From the NCBI RefSeq assembly GCF_000187245.1, contig NC_027865.1:806001-870000 (forward strand): a stretch of 64,000 nt of DNA. The letters are read 5' to 3'. The notes under the pieces were generated by a model. It saw only the letters and a program-made list of their open reading frames with translations, did not search any database and was not told the origin of the DNA. Numbering within the stretch: the stretch's first letter is position 1; every line of letters starts with the position of its first letter. The translations under genes were made by a program, and so were the position numbers. The DNA is from Ogataea parapolymorpha DL-1. Its lineage: Eukaryota > Ascomycota > Pichiomycetes > Pichiales > Pichiaceae. This document shows positions 18,561 to 27,514 of the stretch, piece by piece.

Positions 18561-20690
18561 ATGTCGAGATCGAAGGATACATCGGCTTCGGCTACTCCTC
18601 CTGCAGAGGGCAACGGTGTGGTGCTTTATGACAAAGAACCAGATGCAACACAAGAGGCTTTGGCTACCTTTGTCAACTTGAGAGACAATATCTATTGCGA
18701 TAGCATCAAAGATATTTATTCTGCAGCTGACGAGTTCATGGCCTGTGATTGTATGGAAGACGTGGGGGCTGACGGAGTCAACCATGCTTGTGGCCCGGAC
18801 TCTGATTGTATAAACCGACTCACAAATATTGAGTGTGTCGACGGACAGTGCAGTGGTTGTGGAGACAAATGCCAGAATCAAAGGTTTCAAAATAACGAGA
18901 TCGCACCTGTTTCCATTTTCAAAACGGAACACAAAGGCTACGGAATGCGCGCAGACGAGGACATATATCCACACACGTTCATCGTTGAATATAAAGGAGA
19001 GATTGTTGACAACGAGTTGTATAAAGAGAGAAAAGAGCAGTATTCCAACGAGGGCATCAAACATTTTTATTTCATGATGATACAGGACAATGAAATCATT
19101 GATGCAACTAAAAAAGCCAGTATTGGCCGTTTTTGCAACCATTCGTGTGATCCCAACGCATACGTCGAAAAATGGGTCGTCAACAAAAGATTTAGAATGG
19201 GCATTTTTGCCAAACGAAAAATCATCAAGGGAGAGGAAATCACCTTCGACTACAACGTCGACCGGTACGGAGCTGAGCCGCAAAAATGCTACTGTGGGGC
19301 TCCAAACTGCCTGGGTGTTATGGGAGGGAAAACGCAGTCTGAGAGTGCTAGGTTGCTTCCGCATGTCATTACTGAAGCTCTTGGAGTCCGTGCGAACGTG
19401 GAAAAGAGATGGATCAAAGAGCAGAAAAAACTGGGCACCAAAGTTACGCAAGACAATATTGACTCGAATGTCAACGTTGAGTTTGTCAAATCTTTGGAAC
19501 TCGAGCCGCTACGATTAGCAGATGTGTCCAAGGTGGTCAGTTGTTTGCTACAACCGGACTTGGATTTTATCGTGATATCTAGGGTCATTGAGAGGTTCTC
19601 CCTTTGCGACAATTATGATGAGATCGTGAATCGTTTTTGCAGGCTTCACGGAATGCAAGCTCTAAGCACTGCACTTAAGACTTTGTTGGGCTTGTCCGGA
19701 GACAAATATTCCAATGAAGAGGAAGAATTGTTTGCCTCCATGGTCAAGATTCTTCAGCATTGGCCCCCGTTGCGAGCAAAAAATACGATTGTCAGCTGTA
19801 AGATGGACGAGATGCTGCAGGAGGCTGAGTCCAAGACTAGCAATCCAGACCTGAAAAGCTCGGTGTCCCAGCTGCTTTCAAACTGGAAAGATCTCGAGTT
19901 GGTTTATCGCATTCCAAAAAGAAGTGACCTTAAGAACGCCTCCGACACGGCCACTAAACTGGACGACCGCAGAGCGAGATCGACCTCCATGCCGGCTTCT
20001 GAGGTAGTCGACCCTGCCAAAACGGCAATAAACGGTGTGGCCTTGCCTCCTGGATGGGAGTGGGCAGAGGATCCTACCACCAAAACTGTCTATTATTTCA
20101 ATAGGTCCAAGAATATCACCCAATGGGAACGTCCTGTGAGCACTCCAACGGGACCTGGTGTGTCTGACGAGGAAGAACGTCGGAAACGGAGAGAAAAGGA
20201 ACGGCAGAAGGAGGAGGCCATGTACAAGAAGTTGGAGCAGGAGCGTCAGTTGGCACGACAAAAAGAGCTGGAAATCGAGGAAATGCGCATGAATAAGCTC
20301 TCTTCGATTATTGCGCAAGCATCTTTGGAAAAACCAAGTACCCCGGCAGAGACGCCGAAGAAAGAAGAGCGCCATATCAGTGCTACCGAAAAACAGTGGA
20401 CCAAACTTTTTGCTTCTGCAGTGCCGAACATGCTGAAAAAGTACGAAAATGAGATCGGAAGAGACTCTCTAAAAGCCTGTGCTCGTGACATTGTGCACAC
20501 TCTGGCTCAGAAAGAGCTCAAGAGACGCTCCGATAGCAAGCCACCTTCAGAGCTGAGTCACGAGAAGAAGGCCAAGATCAAGCATTTTGTGAAGGAGTAC
20601 ATGGCCAAGTTTTTGGTTAAGCTTGAGGAAAAGAAAAAGCGGAAGAGTTCTGGAGCTGCTTCCGAATCCAAACGCACAAAATCCCATTAA
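18561..20690 (+). CDS. SET2: Histone H3K36 methyltransferase
   Basis: 709 residues with the full Set2 order. AWS Cys cluster (about 61-105), SET domain (115-235) containing GRFCNHSCDPNA (189-200) and ITFDYNVDRYG, and post-SET Cys motif CYCGAPNCLG (243-252). A central helical region follows, then a WW domain (about 492-523, LPPGWEWAED to ITQWERP), a charged coiled-coil segment, and a C-terminal SRI domain that binds the phosphorylated RNA polymerase II CTD. Set2 methylates H3K36 co-transcriptionally to recruit Rpd3S and suppress cryptic transcription. All zinc cysteines and the catalytic NHSC and Tyr motifs appear intact. Confidence 0.97.
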   Translation: MSRSKDTSASATPPAEGNGVVLYDKEPDATQEALATFVNLRDNIYCDSIKDIYSAADEFMACDCMEDVGADGVNHACGPDSDCINRLTNIECVDGQCSGCGDKCQNQRFQNNEIAPVSIFKTEHKGYGMRADEDIYPHTFIVEYKGEIVDNELYKERKEQYSNEGIKHFYFMMIQDNEIIDATKKASIGRFCNHSCDPNAYVEKWVVNKRFRMGIFAKRKIIKGEEITFDYNVDRYGAEPQKCYCGAPNCLGVMGGKTQSESARLLPHVITEALGVRANVEKRWIKEQKKLGTKVTQDNIDSNVNVEFVKSLELEPLRLADVSKVVSCLLQPDLDFIVISRVIERFSLCDNYDEIVNRFCRLHGMQALSTALKTLLGLSGDKYSNEEEELFASMVKILQHWPPLRAKNTIVSCKMDEMLQEAESKTSNPDLKSSVSQLLSNWKDLELVYRIPKRSDLKNASDTATKLDDRRARSTSMPASEVVDPAKTAINGVALPPGWEWAEDPTTKTVYYFNRSKNITQWERPVSTPTGPGVSDEEERRKRREKERQKEEAMYKKLEQERQLARQKELEIEEMRMNKLSSIIAQASLEKPSTPAETPKKEERHISATEKQWTKLFASAVPNMLKKYENEIGRDSLKACARDIVHTLAQKELKRRSDSKPPSELSHEKKAKIKHFVKEYMAKFLVKLEEKKKRKSSGAASESKRTKSH

Positions 20691-20747
20691 ATCACAGACC
20701 CTATAGAACCTGTATCATAATTTATTTTGCTTTCAAAAACCTTATCA

Positions 20748-20755
20748 GGCTGTGC
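20748..20755 (+). promoter_or_regulatory. GGCTGTGC element upstream of GTR2
   Basis: An exact GGCTGTGC 31-38 bp upstream of the GTR2 ATG. The same 8-mer in the same orientation and at nearly the same distance precedes the gene at 33690, and four exact copies lie between FAS1 and NTE1. Confidence 0.35.
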
Positions 20756-20785
20756 CAGAAAATTATAGAACCAAATTATCGCAAG

Positions 20786-21808
20786 ATGGATACGGAAGCG
20801 GTATTGGCCAAGCACAATAATGCTACAATCCTCCTAATGGGCCTCAGACGGTATGTATAAACCACTTTTTTCATCTCTAACAAATATAGGTCTGGAAAAT
20901 CGTCAATTTGCAAAGTGGTGTTTCACGACATGCAGCCTTTGGATACGCTGTATCTCGAAAGCACAACTAAGCCAACTACAGAAAACTTCAAATCCCTGAT
21001 TGACCTGGCAGTGATGGAACTTCCTGGACAGCTCAATCTATTCGAACCTTCGCTATACGACTCCGAAAAGCTGTTTTCGTCCATTGGTGCCTTAGTGTAC
21101 GTCATCGACAGTCAGGATGAATATTTGAGCGCACTCCAGAATCTGGCGGTCATTATCAAATATGCCTGCAGCGTCAACTCCAAACTCCACATAGAAGTGT
21201 TAATTCATAAAATTGACGGTTTATCGGAAGACTTTCGGCTGGAAACGCAGAGAGATATTATGCAAAGAGTCGGAGACGACTTGCTGGACTACGGCCTCGA
21301 TGGTGTGCAGATCTCGTTCTATCTGACATCCATTTTCGACCATTCAATCTACGAGGCGTTCTCCCGAATCGTCCAGAAACTCATTTACGAGCTTCCAGCA
21401 TTGGAAAACCTCCTTGACCTCCTCATGCAATACAGCACGCTTGATAAAGTTTTCCTTTTTGACGTGAATTCAAAAATATATGTGGCCACGGATTCGTCGC
21501 CCGTCGATATGCAAACATACGAGGTGTGTGCTGAGTTTATTGACGTGACTATTGATTTGGACGGTCTTTATGAGAACTCCGGACAAGAAGCAGACGGAAC
21601 TGTCAGAAGCCAGCCAACCAGGTGTGTTTCGAAATTACAAAGTGGGTCCGTACTTTATTTACACCAAATGATTCGAGGACTGGCCCTGGTGGCAGTTATG
21701 AGACTGGAAGATGAAAACGACACTAACGCGCTGGCTGTGATTGACCACAACGTTTTGGTGTTTAAAAAGAGTTTGGAAAAGTTATGGGAACGGGCCAGAA
21801 TAAAATAA
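20786..21808 (+). CDS. GTR2: Rag C/D-type GTPase of the EGO-TORC1 pathway (one intron)
   Basis: Spliced gene: exon 1 at 20786-20850, exon 2 at 20890-21808, 327 residues. The splice joins the P-loop: exon 1 ends in MGLR plus two bases, and exon 2 gives SGKSSICKVVFHDM, restoring MGLRRSGKSSI, nearly identical to Gtr2 of other yeasts. Downstream are LPGQLN (switch II region), LIHKIDGL (G4-like) and the C-terminal roadblock-type dimerisation domain. Gtr2 pairs with Gtr1 on the vacuole to signal amino acids to TORC1. Without the intron the frame would lack its first 21 codons and half of the P-loop. It converges with the KH-domain gene (32 bp). Confidence 0.93.
20851..20889 (+). other. Intron of GTR2 (39 nt)
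   Basis: Donor GTATGT at 20851, branch site CTAAC at 20877-20881 and acceptor TAG ending at 20889. The branch A lies 9 nt before the intron end. Removing it restores an uninterrupted Gtr2 P-loop. Confidence 0.9.
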
Positions 21809-21840
21809 CACAGCTCCGCATTTTGTATTCCTAATATACA

Positions 21841-23055
21841 CTAGTCATCTCTATGATTTCTCTGCCTCTGTTTCTCATTCTCAATCTTGTTGTTTATGAG
21901 CATTATTGCCTGCTGGATGGCGAACGGGCTTGTGCTCATTAAAGTGAGTTTTCTCTCTGTGGCGCCGGGAACCTCGTCATTGACCTTGACGTAGCATCCG
22001 GTTATTGTACGGATATCTTTGAGGTTTTTCCCGCCTTTTCCAATCACTAGCCCTATGTGCATCTGTGGAACGTAAATGTCCTGGTTGATTTTTTCCTGTC
22101 CTGATTGTGCTTGCATTGGCGCAGGGACTGGTGCAGCAACCGCTCCAGCAGCGGCGCCTGGGATATATTGTCCATAAGGCTGTTGAACAGGCTGGCCCAT
22201 GTAGGGACTCTGCATTATTGGAGCCGGAACCTGCATTACTTGAGGAGGATATCCGTTGCCGTAGGCCATTCGCGAGGCATTGCCGCCGACTGGTGTGCTA
22301 GGCTGGTTGCAATTGGCCGGATTATAAAACACAGCCTTGGCCAGATGCTGTTTGTGCTCTATCACTGTCTGTGCCACATAATACGTGGCTATGTGAATGG
22401 CGTCCGCGACTCCCGTGATGTGGAGGATTCTGTCTGTCGAAGCAGGGAGAATCTGGTCGCTTGCTTTCAACGCTGCAGCAGAATTATCCTCGATTTCTCT
22501 GAACCTCGCCCCCCTTTTCCCTATGATGTAGCCAATTATTGTGTGGGGGAACAACAGCTTTAAATTAATTTGTTTCGACTCCACAGTAGAGGCCTGGTTG
22601 AAAGGCTCGTCCATAATCGCCCTTGTGATAAGCCCAAACGCTTTTGCAACATACTCGGCAGGTCCACGCACGGTGATGACACGTTCGGGGATACCCTTGA
22701 GGTTTTCGCTGACATTCACTCTTGCACTGGACATCTCCTTGATTCTGTTGATTGTCTCGCCGCCCTTGCCGACAATGGCAGCAGTTTCGTTAATTGAACA
22801 AAGCATTCGAAAGTGCACATAGGTAGGATCGTCATTGGTTGGCCTGTGGTGCGTGACGGGCTCCGGAGCTTCGGGCTGGGGTATCCGTTCCTGTGACTGT
22901 TGGTCGCTATCTGCAGGTTGATCCGTCTTGGAAGGCTCTGGTGAGCCTGGCTGGCTATTGCTCTCAGTTGGCTCATCCTGGTCGGCACTCTCGTTATCGA
23001 GGGCCACCCGCTTAGCAGCAGTCGCCTCATCCTCTTCGTTCTTGCGCTTCAACAT
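21841..23055 (-). CDS. Three-KH-domain RNA-binding protein (Pbp2/Hek2-like)
   Basis: 404 residues from MLKRKNEEDE at 23055. A longer frame to an ATG at 23196 exists but would overlap SWC5 coding sequence and lacks a sensible N-terminus. Three KH domains: KH1 about 79-147 (GKGG at 96-99), KH2 about 161-232 (GKRG at 179-182) and KH3 near the C-terminus (GKGG about 341). A Pro/Gln/Gly/Tyr-rich spacer (about 245-320) separates KH2 and KH3. In S. cerevisiae this architecture belongs to Pbp2 and Hek2/Khd1, and in S. pombe to Rnc1, which bind mRNAs and control localisation or stability. I cannot decide between these. Confidence 0.87.
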   Translation of the reverse strand: MLKRKNEEDEATAAKRVALDNESADQDEPTESNSQPGSPEPSKTDQPADSDQQSQERIPQPEAPEPVTHHRPTNDDPTYVHFRMLCSINETAAIVGKGGETINRIKEMSSARVNVSENLKGIPERVITVRGPAEYVAKAFGLITRAIMDEPFNQASTVESKQINLKLLFPHTIIGYIIGKRGARFREIEDNSAAALKASDQILPASTDRILHITGVADAIHIATYYVAQTVIEHKQHLAKAVFYNPANCNQPSTPVGGNASRMAYGNGYPPQVMQVPAPIMQSPYMGQPVQQPYGQYIPGAAAGAVAAPVPAPMQAQSGQEKINQDIYVPQMHIGLVIGKGGKNLKDIRTITGCYVKVNDEVPGATERKLTLMSTSPFAIQQAIMLINNKIENEKQRQRNHRDD

Positions 23056-23158
23056 ATAAATTAATAATGTATCTTCTTTATCTCCCTCTAATTTTTCGTC
23101 GATGAAGTGTGCGGCGGCGCACGACCTGGAAAATAAAGTATTCAAGCTTGAAAACATA

Positions 23159-23893
23159 ATGACTGAGGAGCAGAAGAAGACATTAGAAGACTCCATCGCA
23201 GACTATCAGGAGTCGGAGGATGAAGATTACAACCCGGACGCTAATGAGGACGGTAATGACGAGGAGGAAGAGTTTGAAGATGACCCAAAATATCGACAAC
23301 TTGAGCCGGGAGGTTTGATCCAGACTCGAAGGCAAAGACAGGAGGAGAAACGCGAAAAAACCTATGAGAAGCCAGCAGAGTCCACAATTGACGTCGACTC
23401 CATATGGAAGGAGCTTAATAAGCCAAAGGAACAACCCAAATCGGAACCCAAGAAGGAGGATTCGACCCCATCATCGACGGAATCCGCAGACACAGAGAAG
23501 ATAAAGATTACTAGGACGTATGAATTTGCTGGCGAAATGGTGACAGAAGAAAAATGGGTGGATGCAAACTCAGAAGAAGCTCGTGCGCATTTCAACTCCA
23601 CAAAGCTCAAAGAGTCGAAAGAGTCGAGTCCTGAGAAATTATTGCCAAAAAAGAAAGCACCTAAACGTAAAAGGGCCAGTCTTTTGGATGACGTTATTAA
23701 TAATGCCTCGAGTGCCAAATTAACTACACTGGAGAAATCGCGACTCGATTGGGCCACTTATGTGGACAAGGCAAAAATAGGAGACGAGCTGAAGTTTGAA
23801 AATAAGGGTGGTTACTTGGACCAACAAGACTTTTTGTCCAGAGTGAGCCACAGACAGGATAAAAACTACAAAGAAGCCAAGAAACAAGGCTGA
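23159..23893 (+). CDS. SWC5: SWR1-complex subunit Swc5 (BCNT/CFDP1 family)
   Basis: 244 residues from MTEEQKKTL at 23159; an in-frame ATG at 23102 would add 19 residues and leave only 46 bp to the divergent gene. The N-terminal half is acidic (DYQESEDEDYNPD, EEEEFEDD), as in Swc5, which uses this region to handle H2A-H2B. The C-terminal ~80 residues are the conserved BCNT-C domain: RASLLDDVINN, LTTLEKSRLDWATYVDK and GYLDQQDFLSRVSHRQD. Swc5 is needed for exchange of H2A.Z by SWR1. Another SWR1 subunit gene, ARP6, lies at 53.7 kb, too far away to suggest linked control. It converges with POL5 (14 bp). Confidence 0.93.
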   Translation: MTEEQKKTLEDSIADYQESEDEDYNPDANEDGNDEEEEFEDDPKYRQLEPGGLIQTRRQRQEEKREKTYEKPAESTIDVDSIWKELNKPKEQPKSEPKKEDSTPSSTESADTEKIKITRTYEFAGEMVTEEKWVDANSEEARAHFNSTKLKESKESSPEKLLPKKKAPKRKRASLLDDVINNASSAKLTTLEKSRLDWATYVDKAKIGDELKFENKGGYLDQQDFLSRVSHRQDKNYKEAKKQG

Positions 23894-23907
23894 TGCGTGT
23901 CGTCTAT

Positions 23908-26796
23908 TCAGTGTATCTCTCTTCTGTCATTTAGCCAGTTGAGAAGATCGAAGTACATATTGGTGGTGGTTTTGTTGGACGGGTTCATTGCCCAGTCCTT
24001 GATGCTCTCGAAATACACCTCCAATAACTCTGGGATTGTGTTTTTATCGAATGCCACCATGCTTCGCACAATATACAGTGACAGTTGGTTGCAGGCCAGC
24101 GAGTGCGCACGGAATTTTGATTTGGTGGCTGCTCTCTCTTGTATCTCTCTCAAGCCGGCTAATAATTCCGACTTGTTTTGTTTAGACACCGTGATAGGAC
24201 TTCTTGTAATTATTTTGATGAGCTTATGCGCTTTTTCGCCTACCTGTTTCTCCAAGGTCAAGGCCATTAGATCCAAAAGTACAATGGCGATTTTCAAATT
24301 AGATTTGTCGCCTGGTCTCTTGGTACAGAATATCTCCAGCAGGTCCAAAACGCGATTTTTGAAAAATATCATCAGTTCACGAGCATTTTGCACCTCTTCT
24401 TTCCTCTGGTTGCCAGACTTTGCTTCTAAGGCCGTAAGAGCCTCTCGACGTTGTTTGAATATTCTGGACAGCGTCGAATCGATAGCCATCATTTGCTCGT
24501 CAGACATACTTTCCACATCCGATTCCGACTCGTCTGACGAATTGCTTGAGTCGTCAGAGCTGTCATCACCATTGGCCACTCCAAGAGCCTGTGCAAGCTC
24601 GTTAGTAGTCTTCTGGTCAACCTCATCAAACTCAATAGGATCCTCAGAGTCGCTCGTCACCACATCCACAGACTCGTCTTCAGAGTCCGACCCTGATTGC
24701 TCAATCTCCTCCGAGTCATGTTCGCCTTCTTCGCCGTCATTATTGAACAGCTTTTCTTGTCCCTCTTTGTTTTCTTTAGTGAGCAAAACCTCAAAGAGTC
24801 GCTGCAGCTCAGGTTCTTCAATTTTGTCGACCAGGTTCTCCCACACTGTAGCGGCCACCTTTTTCATCAGCGACGATTTTTGGGTCAAATATGAAAGCAC
24901 TAGATCCACCAACGTGTCGATCAGCAACTGTTCGGCGCTAGAATCGGTATAGTTTTCAAATGCCGCTTTCAGGTCAGTTAAAATTGATCCCGACTCCTCA
25001 TCGCCAGAATAGAGCTGTAACAGCCCAACAGATAGGAGAATCTCAAAAGATTCAAGCAACTTAGAGTCTTCAGAGGCTTTCAGCTCGCAAATAGCCTCCA
25101 CCATCCGGACACAATCCACCTTGAGATCTTTGAGATCGTCCTCGAACTCCTGTCTAAGGACAAACTCCGAGTCCGACAGATCGGCGTCTTTATCAACAAG
25201 TTTGCTTACAGCGTAGTATGGCCAAGACATTTTGCCCTGGCTGTGGCCACTTGACATGATTTCTAGAAGAATGGAGTACAGTCTTTCCAGCGAGCACGTG
25301 GCCATTCTATCGGAGTATCTGTCATCAGACTCCTTCTTCACATAGCTGTGTTCGATCAAATAATCAATGATGTTTTCGTAGATCTCTGTTTTGGAGATGA
25401 CAGACTTCTTCGCCCTCACTAAGTGCAACAGAGAGTCGAGTGCAAAAATTTGGTACTTGATGATGTCTTCATTGACAGAATGCTCGAGTGAAATTAGAAA
25501 TTGGGCGATCTCTGCAATTGTATAATCATTATCTGCAGACATGATCAACTCATTTGTTATCTTTGATTTTGTCAGTCTATCAAAATTCAAGGAAACTCTA
25601 AGTATGCTTCTCAAGGTAGGAACTATTCTGTTTTGGTTCATAGCGCACGTTTTCACTAGATGAGAAAGAGTGTTCCTAGCCAATTTGTTGAGTAAACGGT
25701 CAGGGTTAGAGCTTTGATTAATTAGTGTCCGCATCAGATTGGCAGACAAAACAACCTCAACTTGGTCTCCTTTGAGGGTATTGAGATCAAGAACAGTGTT
25801 CAACACTTCGAGGCCTTTGTACTTCCGTTCTGGAGAAGCTGACTGTGCAAAAAATTGGTCGTCTATGCAAGCTTTCCAAAACTCTGCTAATTTGATGAAT
25901 TTAGGTTCGGTCTTTTGTTTCTTTGATTTGCGCTCCTTCGAAATATGTTCCTCCTTGTTAGAGTTGTCGATCAGTTCGGCCAAAAGAGGTGTCCATACAA
26001 AATGAAGTGCTCTAGTCCAATTACCTTTCTTTTTTGATTGGTCTTCATCATCTGCCACCACATCAATATCCTTCATTATTTTGGACAAGGTTGGCAAATT
26101 TCCTTTTGCAAGTGGGTTCCCATGCTGCCATTTGTCCATCTTAGCGAGCCCCATTACAGTCTGACGTCTTTCTGGCGGAATGCTCAATGCGACTAACAAT
26201 CCCTCGGTTGTTAGTGTAAGACCCGCAGAGTTGGTCTTTTCCAGCAAGTGTACAATAATATTCGTGTATTTTGGATTCTGTGGTATCCCAAATGACAATA
26301 ACGAGCGGTAGATTGTTGCAAAACAGGCCTCTCTGATCCAAGGCCTGAACAACGATAAATCTATCAGTTTCTTGATGATCTTTGTGTAGCTTTCCGTATT
26401 TCCCGATCTCAAATCCTGGTCCACAACTCTGGAGTTGAGAAGTGACTGAAGACCGAAAAGCTCTCCGAAAATTAGGCTTCTGGCGTTCTTTCCTGTATTT
26501 TTGTTGCTGACAGAGCTCGCCAATTTCTGGCTCAGATCTGCCAGAAAACTTTCCATGTTGTACGTCTTTTTAACTGCAATCAGCTCGTAAAGAATTTCAC
26601 TCAAACACAGTGAGAATCCCAATCTGGCTCCCGCTCTCGAAGAAGCGAGACCCCTAATCAGTCTGTCGAGAGCATAATCCCACTCCTTTTGTGAGTCGCT
26701 GTCACGGAGCTCAGTGATCAGCTCGGAAGCTGCCGAGATTCGCTCGTCCTCAAGCTCAGATGCGAGACGGTAATAATGATCTTTGGAGACTGCCAT
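23908..26796 (-). CDS. POL5: Nucleolar DNA polymerase phi / Mybbp1a-type protein
   Basis: 962 residues, mostly HEAT-like helices. The start MAVSKDHYYRLASELEDERISAASELI and the GLASSRAGARLGFSLCLSEIL segment are the conserved N-terminal Pol5 block. A long acidic stretch (about 690-790, many Asp, Glu and Ser) precedes the C-terminal helical part, the usual Pol5 layout. Despite the name, the protein's essential role is in rRNA transcription and 60S assembly in the nucleolus, and no polymerase motif needs to be present. It is divergent from ATP15 with 181 bp between starts, which contain an ACGCGT-bearing element at 26846-26857. Confidence 0.94.
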   Translation of the reverse strand: MAVSKDHYYRLASELEDERISAASELITELRDSDSQKEWDYALDRLIRGLASSRAGARLGFSLCLSEILYELIAVKKTYNMESFLADLSQKLASSVSNKNTGKNARSLIFGELFGLQSLLNSRVVDQDLRSGNTESYTKIIKKLIDLSLFRPWIREACFATIYRSLLSFGIPQNPKYTNIIVHLLEKTNSAGLTLTTEGLLVALSIPPERRQTVMGLAKMDKWQHGNPLAKGNLPTLSKIMKDIDVVADDEDQSKKKGNWTRALHFVWTPLLAELIDNSNKEEHISKERKSKKQKTEPKFIKLAEFWKACIDDQFFAQSASPERKYKGLEVLNTVLDLNTLKGDQVEVVLSANLMRTLINQSSNPDRLLNKLARNTLSHLVKTCAMNQNRIVPTLRSILRVSLNFDRLTKSKITNELIMSADNDYTIAEIAQFLISLEHSVNEDIIKYQIFALDSLLHLVRAKKSVISKTEIYENIIDYLIEHSYVKKESDDRYSDRMATCSLERLYSILLEIMSSGHSQGKMSWPYYAVSKLVDKDADLSDSEFVLRQEFEDDLKDLKVDCVRMVEAICELKASEDSKLLESFEILLSVGLLQLYSGDEESGSILTDLKAAFENYTDSSAEQLLIDTLVDLVLSYLTQKSSLMKKVAATVWENLVDKIEEPELQRLFEVLLTKENKEGQEKLFNNDGEEGEHDSEEIEQSGSDSEDESVDVVTSDSEDPIEFDEVDQKTTNELAQALGVANGDDSSDDSSNSSDESESDVESMSDEQMMAIDSTLSRIFKQRREALTALEAKSGNQRKEEVQNARELMIFFKNRVLDLLEIFCTKRPGDKSNLKIAIVLLDLMALTLEKQVGEKAHKLIKIITRSPITVSKQNKSELLAGLREIQERAATKSKFRAHSLACNQLSLYIVRSMVAFDKNTIPELLEVYFESIKDWAMNPSNKTTTNMYFDLLNWLNDRREIH

Positions 26797-26845
26797 GATG
26801 ATCTATAAACAATGTCCGAAAAAAATTAATTTAATTCAGCAAAGT

Positions 26846-26857
26846 CGATCGACGCGT
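26846..26857 (+). promoter_or_regulatory. CGATCGACGCGT element between POL5 and ATP15
   Basis: Contains GATCGACGCG (26847-26856), an exact match to GAYCGRCGCG, and ends in ACGCGT, a perfect MCB. It is about 50 bp upstream of POL5 and about 120 bp upstream of ATP15. A copy with one difference lies at 29831-29842 upstream of CDC34. Confidence 0.4.
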
Positions 26858-26977
26858 ATGGTCTGGGCTGTCGACTGATGGTTATGCAGCCTGGATAAAT
26901 GTCGAAAAAGCTTTTCTTAATTGGACTAAACAACTGTTTCTAGTATTTACGCTAAGTTGCAATAGAACAAGTGAAAC

Positions 26978-27172
26978 ATGTCATCGTGGCAAAAGGCTGG
27001 AATTTCCTTCAATAAGTACTTGGCAATTGCTGCCAGAACCGTTCAAAGGTCTCTTAAGAACGATTTGAAAGTCGCAGCCGAGAAGAGATACATTTCCGAT
27101 GCCAAGGTCCAAAAACTCGAGAAGGGCAATGTTGTCTCGACTACCGAGCTGGAATCCAACAAGTCTGCTTAG
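26978..27172 (+). CDS. ATP15: Mitochondrial ATP synthase subunit epsilon
   Basis: 64 residues (62 in S. cerevisiae). MSSWQKAGISFNKYLAIAARTVQRSLK is the conserved N-terminus of the mitochondrial F1 epsilon subunit, which has no cleaved presequence, followed by the AAEKRY segment. It sits in the central stalk of F1 with gamma and delta. The ATG at 26978 follows an A-rich leader (GTGAAACATG). It is divergent from POL5. The following 340 bp before MDL1 hold an open frame without an ATG. Confidence 0.95.
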   Translation: MSSWQKAGISFNKYLAIAARTVQRSLKNDLKVAAEKRYISDAKVQKLEKGNVVSTTELESNKSA

Positions 27173-27514
27173 ATAGATATGAATAAGACATGACATTCTT
27201 TTAGTGGACGTATCGGAGTGCAGCGGACACGATATTATGACAACGTGGACACGACAGAGATAAGTGACGAGGACACACCAAACCACGTCCATCTTTGTCC
27301 AATTGACTGCCCATACTTCTCATACATCGGTGATCCGTCAGACCTGGTCAAATCTGTAGATTCTCGTAGCTGTGAACAACACTTCCGTTTGAACGAAACT
27401 CTCGGTGCAAAGGTGTCATATCTATTGAAAGAAATAAACTACCTTCTTCACCTCTGCTTAACTAGGTTGTTCTGTTGTTGAGGAACAGCAAACAGATTTA
27501 ACGACTTACTCCAC
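27173..27514 (+). other. ATP15-MDL1 gap with an ATG-less open frame
   Basis: 342 bp. A plus-strand frame is open from 27194 to a stop at 27479-27481 (about 95 codons) with protein-like composition (HLCPIDCPYFSYIGD and LGAKVSYLLKEINYLL), but it contains no ATG. An ATG at 27190 in the neighbouring frame reads four codons to TTT TAG, and slipping +1 there would enter the open frame. No donor/branch pair like the window's real introns is visible upstream. It could be an unrecognised exon, a frameshifted or decayed gene, or chance. Confidence 0.35.

Noticed and set aside
23056..23196. Longer N-terminus for the three-KH protein from the ATG at 23196.
   Set aside because: It would overlap the SWC5 coding region antisense, and the added residues lack KH-protein character; MLKRKNEEDE at 23055 fits better.
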